Source of the DNA: Paludibacteraceae bacterium
GTDB lineage: Bacteria > Bacteroidota > Bacteroidia > Bacteroidales > Paludibacteraceae
NCBI GenBank assembly: GCA_905233255.1
Contig: CAJOCN010000012.1
Coordinates: 1-39,201, forward strand
Length of the DNA stretch: 39,201 nt
Reading direction: 5' to 3'
In this document: one piece after another, positions 10,201-13,959 of the stretch
How the letters are laid out: each line of letters opens with the position of its first letter
How positions within the stretch are numbered: position 1 is the first letter of the stretch
Position numbers and translations under genes: made by a program
The notes under the pieces: generated by a model
Database searches by the model: none
What the model was told of the DNA's origin: nothing
What the model saw: the letters and a program-made list of their open reading frames with translations, nothing else

Positions 10201-10925
10201 CCCTGCCGGAAGACTCGATGCACATCACGCTGAAAGGTAACGGTCAGTGGAACGCACTGCCTTGTATGTTCAGCCAGGTGATGACGCTGCGCGACGCGAT
10301 GTCTGACTACTACGACCATGCTTCGACGGGTGACCTGATCAAGGCGCAAAACCGCTTTGCCGTCTTCTCGGATGACGATCGTTGGGTAGGTGACCTCACG
10401 GCCCTCACACCGGGCGAAGGATATCTCATGCGCCGCATGGAAGAGGGCACCGTAACGGTGAACTTCTATCCGCATAAAGCATCGGCACCGAAGAAGATAA
10501 AAGACCGCTTCCAGGATGACCTCGGAGCACAGAACACAGACCTGTTCACCAACCCGAAGGCTTCGACCAACATGACGATGATCGCGAAGCTTAACGAGTT
10601 AACGAATGAAGGAGTGAAGGAGTTAAGGGTCTATGTGGGCGATGAACTCGCAGCCGTGGCTGCCCCAATCACGATTGAAGAGGAGGCTCTCTACTTCATC
10701 ACGATTCAGTCCGACCAAATTGGCGAATTGCGCTTCGAAATGGACGGCGAGACCTATGTGCCTGTTTGCGGAACAATCAACTACTCTGCCGATAGTCACC
10801 ACGGCTCGCTCCGCGCTCCGATCGTACTGAAGCCGATGGATAGGCCTTACAAAATCATCGAAGACAACCACGTAATAATTATCCGAAACAATGAAAAATA
10901 TGACATTACCGGCAAAAAGCTGTAG
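1269..10925 (+). CDS. Giant (3218-residue) secreted multidomain surface protein with two LamG-like domains
   Basis: The start is the first of two ATGs (MMKNRFF), giving a signal peptide cut near VHA-NN. Visible parts: a beta-rich N-terminal region; fibronectin-like segments around 780-860; two carboxypeptidase-regulatory-like beta sandwiches (about 863-931 and 957-1025, each with a TGADGAF or SGIDGNF core); Ser/Thr-rich beta strands with an amphipathic helical stretch (about 1400-1830); an Ig-like segment (about 2119-2175, RPPVLFGKASPANG); two LamG/concanavalin-like folds (about 2177-2353 and 2388-2538, with NWHHCALV in the second); a BACON-like segment (about 2691-2768); two Trp-rich repeats from about 2901; the 90-residue NMTM module (from about 3101); and a terminal tag, YKIIEDNHVIIIR...DITGKKL. 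Domain names are from fold patterns, not a search. Likely exported by T9SS and surface attached. It has its own promoter and overlaps the next lipoprotein gene by 35 bases. The ligand is not known; LamG folds often bind glycans or proteins. Confidence 0.9.
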   Translation: MMKNRFFVALVLGMMALCTMSVHANNDFLEQINNYSAMSMGNGVVRFKIPIWSYGWQNNYRLGIGSHVWYSMNQSGSGSSQILYFRSTDRQNCSDPKVNSSADVDLRAGMGTVKITRTTSGTVQIDAGSGNHSVSLPAQRSLDGSFDRVVYLEFDWYLPENLTNQQFYVGIDVYIFKYKADDTQESNAYKNFRYTFPDRLDGSDQLMAPELQSPYLYLLDESGSPMKDGKVAIPYVVYQTPKSYTTTLNSTPVNISNRAGAIIVPATDSVQSGFKATFTVQPNADVTTTTTRSTNRINIPAFHRIYDFSATEQKDEMESYNGRNQLSWTIRNPQATDLMTTDYFEIQRAMKADYSDAMSIGLEPMEAGKGTYTFTDDTRNTDSGILLDTTTVCREMVWNDYLLTAEDGDPLYDMSLKLIAKSQVLPAAPVYYRVRRASTGAWEWDHPFAQATTLYRHNFLAPLAATQADYTKDPEFDTNHKVHFNVKIDNALIMDQGTVTLQDCELVPAFTKSRSTRDSIRLIVNLDPRVYYATERVVFRSMETGFEKELRRNENKFTFPVPGPCRYDILVEITNNTATFNGYNRNFVLASYTLDQEQDSQLDGMMLEIQMREQTRYNGQWAYWANVTRYPSGEADSYSLDVARARWEQVKDTVLRQMHDSLLRTLNPSAAHGRCMWDRGAQLILMRTLQETGTTMELIVPQDSIRRNDDGSWSAHITDVANMACTNYSYKVRIDPSASSIRFQNPVSLQPVAINGPSLYFNEAASILSFTASKGDAARDRKSGVLLQWIPTSAAVDQYILMRLPVGSTNSPDTIYRGLDNSYFDTSAVPGQHYEYTVVTHYNCKSVHTDHSATAEGWRTPYGEISGSIHQTDNSGMAGVTVSLSANGQTLKTLVTGADGAFLFDSIPYGNGTQYTVTPTSQYGTFSYNSTSSGMATVTLAANGCVQQGIDFVNTSCARLSGRVLYHMSTIPVSGVCFILNGDTIRRGGGIYTSGIDGNFELTLPKSMPCRLQVAKAGHTFTNDGWLFVTEGDTTFSLVKALDGVRFYDRTKVRLVGRVAGGLDQQALPPALGFGTNNLGDNLQLVLQLEGDNTAHIVHNPDNLTQDTLHFTVDSTQIIYEQKRIIIRPNIRSGEYAVDLFPVKYKVTQATATGYATLLDVQAGVPTFDLTNAPLTVLTSDSMGRHATYNARFDRIYRNPMQVGMIQLMYGMAQDGMGEEKLGVSSIVDQSHTVRLYSKDSTGTVQYLFGHPIFQQGRTYQFRVSAYEDYFYNNNKLNARNRVRLSGGTLKVFNGFKSGKNTATETYPLNEKGEALINVEVDNLNLMATGDNALRALDLSVEREGSNTDYCALRGFVTGNNVENGDIRAIQSDIQVLDILRDPPGSGSSCYLEKGATYKSSATFSIAFKIGTNCDATIGTSYDQSVGVIAVTTYSGLISSVGKSYKFTLPLVLSGKYSRTNTCTYTTTEKISTSSSPSFVGASGDVFIGHTNEALYGTVRAVRVIDDSTYLLRQPAIQAGYIKEIASALGADGKTYHFVIAKETVLGGKMGTQFAYTQDYIANTLIPKLIRERNALLIDAPDSITAQSIANQQGKAVYWNRATKDDEIGTVYRFITPTNKPDYNEPDRICAINAVLVKWVAILATNEKDKVTAIQSGKKVGTYSVSGGTSHEYSETFSGEYSASGNVSFGMDLANLRGFFNNAGNALVNKAKGATNEYFKALSDLIEKYSAGKTYTEDKNNSTAVEGKAAGTQWKTEWSPVLDLSLDGSGSWNNESASRKIGFTIAPDGFANTTVSVYRSEQDSLFRKKLAELTNFITRPAQKEKYGSFIFFQEGGTSHCPYEGEARTQWYYPGQFVLGNATLPMENPKITLDQYSISNVPADQSAVFRLTLVNDNLNTDGRPARGQVFSLSVEPQSNPNGAILLIDGEPLTSSSTLTFFCEPGVPIVKTLQIQRGIVDDYEDLTLKLASTTCASISAYAKLSVHYMPESSPVSIAYPRDKWVMNTLSARDSVGYYLPVTIDGFNIHHKNFDHIEFQYKLSTENNDAWVTQCSFYADDSLYNKATGNKAKIENGRIQAFRFYGERDPKELNYDLRAVSYCRYGSGFVSKASPVISGTKDTRPPVLFGKASPANGILTLKDNISMRFSEPIAGNWLDEDNNFQILGVTNNTGITQTTSLYFDGQSGHYARTKAERELSLTDLSIDMLIKPSVKGREMALFSHGDEEYNFSLSLTADNRLKLTVVEDNKVAETKQSKPMGQLSATDFTRVIMVYDSEKKTVRFYAGTMDITDNPSTQWSLMNFAAPIMVGATIDSTSLYQGNLMELRVWTKALTPAEISTTHLRRLTGYEYGLLDYYPMNENKGSELSDLATGATLFARGLSWTRPQGLSLATNGSPVLLQPTLFSRSAAEDYTLMFWFRSNNSKQDSVSLFGTSMNDSTTMEIALHDGEISFRSGTEHKMTTANLTDGNWHHCALVISRTFNNGSIAIDGKKVLLFPALETGALSGTKIWLAKGMKGNLDDVCLFEQALPSELVNEFYLQSPNGEEMGLINLLCFSQVKRNSSGVMELVFTPNNQRVFKDANGNTVNKVQPLLMDDLSAQADKSNSAPVRDRGQLTKLPFTWNYQLSDLMINIKSQPREINKRTMYLTVRDVEDLNGNRLQSPVTWTVYVDLNSVIWNDRNHREKLTDDEQTHPFTMVITNTTGMTRQFTIENLPKWLTASPAQGTLEAEEKKTVTFTIKAAELKIGTHQQMIYLTDDQGLAEPLLLEIAKETEPPYIDVDLNSYPLNMSLCGNVILNKTDKTIVNTTPEDYVFAIYNNDCVGAAHCTDNGELYLTVHGSEKLTNKPIRFQLWKAATGKVYNLTPDTLVLFAHGAVYGCGKDDPVQLQAGGSEMQTIALNPGWSWISTYLDIPAALSTAITAEQPWTEGDLIKNPATRKFCTYSETADKFVGSLKTLDYWQMYMVNSFEENSMHLFGFTLPEDSMHITLKGNGQWNALPCMFSQVMTLRDAMSDYYDHASTGDLIKAQNRFAVFSDDDRWVGDLTALTPGEGYLMRRMEEGTVTVNFYPHKASAPKKIKDRFQDDLGAQNTDLFTNPKASTNMTMIAKLNELTNEGVKELRVYVGDELAAVAAPITIEEEALYFITIQSDQIGELRFEMDGETYVPVCGTINYSADSHHGSLRAPIVLKPMDRPYKIIEDNHVIIIRNNEKYDITGKKL
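10591..10630 (+). repeat. Five degenerate copies of an 8-bp unit in the giant gene
   Basis: Consecutive octamers read TTAACGAG, TTAACGAA, TGAAGGAG, TGAAGGAG, TTAAGGGT. They encode the LNELTNEGVKELRV segment inside the C-terminal module. The period is 8 rather than 7 as at other sites in the window. Confidence 0.75.
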
Positions 10926-11421
10926 AAGAAACAAATTCAGTCTGTATTCTGTACTCTGTATTCTGTCCGTGTTAGCGGTCTCTTTTGCAGGCTGCAAGAA
11001 GGATTCCGAGAAGGAACCGGACAACCCTCAACCGCAGACAACGCTCTATGGAAGCGTCGCCCGTCCCGCGTGGACGGCGCCGGAGAAGTTCGACTTCACC
11101 TCCTCCATGACCGCTGTAGTCAAGGTGGACCTCAAGGCCCAGTACCCGAATATCGCAAAGGACTTCGTGCTGGATGACACCGACCTCTTGGCTGCTTTCT
11201 CCGGCGATATATGCCTCGGCGTGACCTCTCCGGATGAGGGGCTCTTCTACCTCTATATAGGTGCGCCTATCGGCGTTACCCCGTCCTCTGTTACCCTGCG
11301 TTATTACTCTGCGCATTATAAGAACCTCTTCGAGCACAAGGATGCCTTCCCTTATCTCAACGACGAATGCCTCGGCACCGTCGCCGAACCCTACATCCCG
11401 GCCTTTGTCTGCGCTCCGTAA
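10891..11421 (+). CDS. Lipoprotein consisting of the giant proteins' C-terminal module
   Basis: The start codon lies 35 bases inside the 3' end of the giant gene in another frame, so the two are probably translationally coupled; an ATG at 10900 is an alternative start. The N-terminus has a hydrophobic stretch ending in SFAGC, a lipobox, followed by charged residues (KKDSEKEPDN). The remaining 130 residues align by eye with the 90-residue modules of the two giant proteins: SMTAVVKVDL, LLAAFSGDICLGV, GLFYLYIGA, then ECLGTVAEPYIP. It may be an outer-membrane-anchored partner of the giant protein. Its signal sequence is encoded by a heptanucleotide repeat. It has no sorting tag. Two terminators follow. 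Confidence 0.8.
   Translation: MKNMTLPAKSCRRNKFSLYSVLCILSVLAVSFAGCKKDSEKEPDNPQPQTTLYGSVARPAWTAPEKFDFTSSMTAVVKVDLKAQYPNIAKDFVLDDTDLLAAFSGDICLGVTSPDEGLFYLYIGAPIGVTPSSVTLRYYSAHYKNLFEHKDAFPYLNDECLGTVAEPYIPAFVCAP
10942..10969 (+). repeat. Heptanucleotide repeat encoding the lipoprotein signal sequence
   Basis: Units read CTGTATT, CTGTACT, CTGTATT, CTGTCCG. They encode the hydrophobic core YSVLCILSV of the signal peptide, so copy number would change both length and frame. Confidence 0.8.
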
Positions 11422-11485
11422 CTGCGGGCTTTGTTTGTATTTTTCTAATTTTCTTGCAGCGTATAATCAATCTGATTCCTACCAT

Positions 11486-11520
11486 GGCTCACTGACAACA
11501 ACAGTGGGCCTTTTAATTTT
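11486..11520 (+). terminator. Intrinsic terminator after the lipoprotein gene
   Basis: A 9-bp stem, GGCTCACTG with CAGTGGGCC (one G-U pair), with a 7-base loop, is followed by TTTTAATTTT. It ends the giant-protein/lipoprotein transcript. Confidence 0.88.
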
Positions 11521-11535
11521 TCTTTTTCCATTGAC

Positions 11536-11569
11536 CCGGCATCTCATGCCGGTTTATTTCTTTCTTTTT
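11536..11569 (+). terminator. Second, back-up terminator
   Basis: A perfect 7-bp stem, CCGGCAT with ATGCCGG, and a 3-base loop are followed by a T-rich tract. It lies 15 bases after the first terminator. Confidence 0.75.
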
Positions 11570-11594
11570 CACCTTTCACCTTTTATTTTCCGCC
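11567..11594. repeat. Intergenic heptanucleotide repeat
   Basis: Units TTTCACC, TTTCACC, TTTTATT, TTCCGCC run without gaps in non-coding sequence, showing that the period-7 pattern is not tied to coding frames. Confidence 0.6.
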
Positions 11595-11611
11595 TAACTT
11601 CCAGTTAATCG

Positions 11612-11644
11612 TATACCCTTGCTATACCCTTGCTATACCCTTAC
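11612..11644. repeat. Three tandem 11-bp units (TATACCCTTGC)
   Basis: Two exact copies of TATACCCTTGC are followed by TATACCCTTAC. The spacing is close to one helical turn. They lie between the terminators and the GC-rich block, with no gene attached. Confidence 0.85.
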
Positions 11645-11649
11645 ACTCC

Positions 11650-11928
11650 TTTTGCTTGTAGGGCGATGACTCGCGGTGTAGACGGTGATCACTTATCGCG
11701 CGTCGCCGGTACTCTCTCCACGTTCGTGCCGTAGTTCTACCCTCGCGTCCGGCATACCCGCGTCATACGCAGCCCAATATCCTGATCTCCGTTAGGCCGC
11801 GGAAGATGCCGCCCCGCCCGCGAGGTCTCAATGCGGATGTAGCCCATGCGGCGTGTAGTATCTCTTCTTCGTATTACGTCGGCTAGATGCCGACACTTCT
11901 CCGCTATTCCCCTTTGATTTCGTTTCAA
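11650..11928 (-). other. GC-rich intergenic block, possibly a decayed sulfatase-modifying-factor-like gene end
   Basis: About 280 bases that differ in composition from the AT-rich flanks and carry no convincing gene. On the minus strand, frames broken by stops and shifts contain pieces recalling the C-terminus of formylglycine-generating-enzyme-like (SUMF1) proteins: a Cys-Arg near 11900, SSRRN and YYTPHG in a second frame, and DIGLRMTRV near 11770. The order of the pieces fits the family, but the reading frame does not hold. The alternative is a conserved intergenic element without coding function. Confidence 0.3.
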
Positions 11929-11961
11929 AATATAGTTTTCTTTACGATTTTATACGAAAAA

Positions 11962-11993
11962 TTTGGTTATTTGCGAAAAAATCAGTATCTTTG
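11962..11993 (+). promoter_or_regulatory. Strong Bacteroidetes promoter driving the structured leader/ncRNA
   Basis: TTTG (11962-11965), then 20 bases, then TATCTTTG (11986-11993): a full match to the consensus. A perfect inverted repeat, GCACCC GAAT GGGTGC (11993-12008), covers the expected start point near 12000 and may be an operator. No protein gene starts within 340 bases. Confidence 0.85.
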
Positions 11994-12152
11994 CACCCGA
12001 ATGGGTGCATATAGATCCTTTCCGCTCTGATCGTTGGTGATATAAGCGATTACATAAAAAGCGTTTATTAGCGCGTGTTTTGACGGTTCGGAAAACTGCT
12101 ACATTCCAAATTGTTATAGTCAAAGCAATGCAACAATAGATATATGCGTAGG

Positions 12153-12194
12153 GTATATTATGCTCCCGGCAGTGGGAGATTGATATACTTTTTT
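12153..12194 (+). terminator. First terminator-like hairpin of the leader RNA
   Basis: Stem GTATAT with ATATAC encloses CTCCC with GGGAG and a 6-base loop; TTTTTT follows directly. Read-through would be needed for transcripts to reach the second hairpin. Confidence 0.6.
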
Positions 12195-12253
12195 AGCGTA
12201 GGTTCTGTGTTGCTTGTTCGGTTATAACAAAGCTTGTAGCAGAGCCTCTGAAC

Positions 12254-12293
12254 CGCAGGACAAGTAACAAAATACAGATCCTGCGCTTTTTTT
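12254..12293 (+). terminator. Second terminator of the leader RNA
   Basis: CGCAGGA pairs with TCCTGCG over an 18-base loop, followed by C and seven T. The same bases also form part of the 27-bp hairpin and of the long-range rod, so termination may depend on which fold wins. Confidence 0.7.
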
Positions 12294-12307
12294 CTAAAAA
12301 ATCACAC

Positions 12308-12342
12308 CCCGATTAGGGGATATGCCCATCTCAACTGTCATA
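12308..12342 (+). promoter_or_regulatory. ECF-sigma-type promoter of the sigma gene (autoregulation)
   Basis: CCCGATTAGGGGAT (12308-12321), 15 bases, then GTCATA (12337-12342). The identical 14-mer with the same spacing to GTCTTA lies upstream of the anti-sigma gene, so both are probably read by this locus's own ECF factor with a -35 of GGGGAT and a -10 of GTCNTA. CCCC and GGGG form an inverted repeat across the -35. Confidence 0.7.
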
Positions 12343-12350
12343 TTCATAGA

Positions 12351-12878
12351 ATGAGCATATTCGGCAATCATATGGCAGCCGCTCGAAAACGCGAGTTTGA
12401 GCAACTATACGACACGTATAGCCGCCATATCTATGGCTTTGCCCTGCGCCTGACCGGCGGAGATTCGTACCTCGCCGAAGAGATTGTGCAGGAGACCTTC
12501 GTTCGCCTCTGGGAGCATTGGGATAGACTGCGTGACCAGCAAGCGGCTCTCGGTTACCTCTTCTCCACCGCCAAGCATATCTTCCTGAACTACTGCGAGC
12601 ACGATATGGTTCGGTATGTCTATGAGGAGTATGTCATGCAGCATGGCTCCGAGGAGACTACCGAACCGGAGAGCAGGCAGAACGCGCGTTCCCTCGAAGA
12701 CTACCTCAAGCAAGTTGTCTCGAACATGCCTCCTATGCGGCAACGTGTCTTCACCATGAGCCGCTTTGAGCATAAGACCAACAAAGAGATCGCAGCCGCC
12801 CTCCATATCAGTGAGAAAACGGTTGAGGTCCACATCACCCTCGCCCTCAAAGAACTACGAGCAAGATTAAATGATTAA
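12351..12878 (+). CDS. ECF-type RNA polymerase sigma factor (Bacteroidetes SusCD-associated)
   Basis: At 175 residues this is the usual ECF size. Sigma region 2 is seen at about 14-90 (EFEQLYDTYSRHIYGFALRL, EEIVQETFVRLWEHW, ALGYLFSTAKHIFLNY). Region 4 is at about 128-172, with a helix-turn-helix (NKEIAAALHISEKTVEVHI). It should direct RNA polymerase to the operon when released by the FecR protein encoded next. Only two bases separate a start expected from the upstream ECF promoter and the ATG at 12351, so the in-frame ATG at 12372 (MAAARKREFEQ) may be the true start. The next gene begins 67 bases downstream, with its own copy of the promoter in the gap. Family assignment is firm; the regulon is inferred from position. 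Confidence 0.92.
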   Translation: MSIFGNHMAAARKREFEQLYDTYSRHIYGFALRLTGGDSYLAEEIVQETFVRLWEHWDRLRDQQAALGYLFSTAKHIFLNYCEHDMVRYVYEEYVMQHGSEETTEPESRQNARSLEDYLKQVVSNMPPMRQRVFTMSRFEHKTNKEIAAALHISEKTVEVHITLALKELRARLND

Positions 12879-12889
12879 AAAATCCTCCT

Positions 12890-12924
12890 CCCGATTAGGG
12901 GATGCGACGCACTCGGCTGTCTTA
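12890..12924 (+). promoter_or_regulatory. ECF-sigma-type promoter of the fecR gene
   Basis: CCCGATTAGGGGAT, 15 bases, GTCTTA: same sequence and spacing as the element before the sigma gene. The start point would be near 12930, leaving about 15 bases before the ATG at 12946. This promoter could also supply the whole downstream locus, since no terminator is seen until 36947. Confidence 0.7.
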
Positions 12925-12945
12925 TAGGTAGAAAGGCAAAATTCA

Positions 12946-13914
12946 ATGAAACAATTATTCGAGAAATATCTGGCAGGTAATGCTACCGCTGAGGAGCGGG
13001 AGACCTTGCTGCATCAACTCCATGCGGACGAACAACTCGGTGGCTGGCTTCGGGCGGACATCGAGTTTGCCGAGGGCGGCATGCCCGAACCCATACGCGA
13101 GCGTATTCTAAATAATGTTTACGCGCGTACACAGCGTCCTTTAATCAGCCGTCGTTGCTGGTCGATAGCTGCCGTCATGCTCATCCTCATCATCTCCGGT
13201 GCCCTCGGCTGGATCCTCTTTGGCATCCAAAATCAAAATCTCAAATCTCCAATCTCAAATAATCCGATTCGTGACATCGTTGTCACGACCGGTATGGGGG
13301 AACATAGCCTTATTACCCTGCCCGATGGCACGCAGGTGACGCTCAATGCCCAGACAACCCTCCGTTACACTACGGCTATGCCGGACGGCAAACGACGCGT
13401 ATCGGTGGACGGCGAAGCGTTCTTTGAGGTAGCCCGGGATGAGAATCATCCGTTCGTGGTCACGGCGGGAGAGGTCGATGTGACATGCCTTGGGACTTCG
13501 TTCGATGTGCGGCATTATACCGACGAGGACAAGGTGGCGATCGTGCTTACGGAAGGTAAGGTGCGTGTACGTGCCAATGAGGCCGAGATGACTATGGAGC
13601 CGGACAGCCGCGTCGTCTATGACTGCCGTGCCAAGACTCTCAGCAAGAGATCAGTTCCCGGGAGCGATTACACATGCTGGCTCAATGGTGAAATCAAGTA
13701 CAATAACGAGACACTGGAAACGATAGCAGCAGAGCTGTCAAGAAATTATAATATCCGCTTGGTCATCACCAATGACGCACTCAAACAAGAGCGCTTCACC
13801 GGCTATCTGGGACATGCCTCGCTGCGGAATATCTTGGATGTGATGTGTCTCGCAGCGGATTTGAACTACCACATAGCCGATGACACGGTCGTGTACGTGT
13901 ACGCACGCAAATAA
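12946..13914 (+). CDS. FecR-family anti-sigma factor
   Basis: 322 residues. A cytoplasmic sigma-binding segment occupies about 1-65 (FEKYLAGNATAEERETLLHQ). One membrane helix follows at about 70-92 (SIAAVMLILIISGALGWILF). The FecR domain in the periplasm (about 108-210) carries LPDGTQVTLNAQTTLRY, VDGEAFFEVARD, HPFVVTAGEVDVTCLGTSFDV. The C-terminal DUF4974/STN-like part (about 245-322) carries LNGEIKYNNETLETIAAELS and YHIADDTVVYV. It holds the ECF factor until its periplasmic part meets the STN domain of the SusC protein encoded at 20124. A heptanucleotide repeat lies just after the membrane helix. Length and order of parts are normal for the family. Confidence 0.93.
   Translation: MKQLFEKYLAGNATAEERETLLHQLHADEQLGGWLRADIEFAEGGMPEPIRERILNNVYARTQRPLISRRCWSIAAVMLILIISGALGWILFGIQNQNLKSPISNNPIRDIVVTTGMGEHSLITLPDGTQVTLNAQTTLRYTTAMPDGKRRVSVDGEAFFEVARDENHPFVVTAGEVDVTCLGTSFDVRHYTDEDKVAIVLTEGKVRVRANEAEMTMEPDSRVVYDCRAKTLSKRSVPGSDYTCWLNGEIKYNNETLETIAAELSRNYNIRLVITNDALKQERFTGYLGHASLRNILDVMCLAADLNYHIADDTVVYVYARK
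13231..13265 (+). repeat. Heptanucleotide repeat in the FecR linker
   Basis: Units AATCAAA, ATCTCAA, ATCTCCA, ATCTCAA, ATAATCC encode the polar linker between membrane helix and periplasmic domain (NQNLKSPISNNP). A copy-number change here would destroy the signalling domain. Confidence 0.75.
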
Positions 13915-13959
13915 TACATAAGGTATCACCCATTTAACCCTGAAAAATCTATAAGCCTC

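Larger units (their letters stand above)
12000..12293 (+). ncRNA. Structured non-coding RNA or sigma-factor leader with two exclusive folds
   Basis: No open frame fits. Fold A is a long 3' hairpin pairing 12195-12223 with 12251-12287 in four runs (8, 5, 9 and 5 bp), behind a separate hairpin (12153-12188) followed by T6. Fold B is a rod pairing 12077-12082 with 12256-12261, 12084-12092 with 12247-12255, 12096-12102 with 12236-12242, 12111-12118 with 12223-12230, and 12130-12135 with 12208-12213, leaving the 12153-12188 hairpin at the tip. Folds A and B use the same 3' strand. Fold B has the overall shape of a 6S RNA, but I cannot confirm the family. Fold A with its T-tracts looks like an attenuator upstream of the sigma gene. 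The promoter at 11962 fits either reading. Confidence 0.55.
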
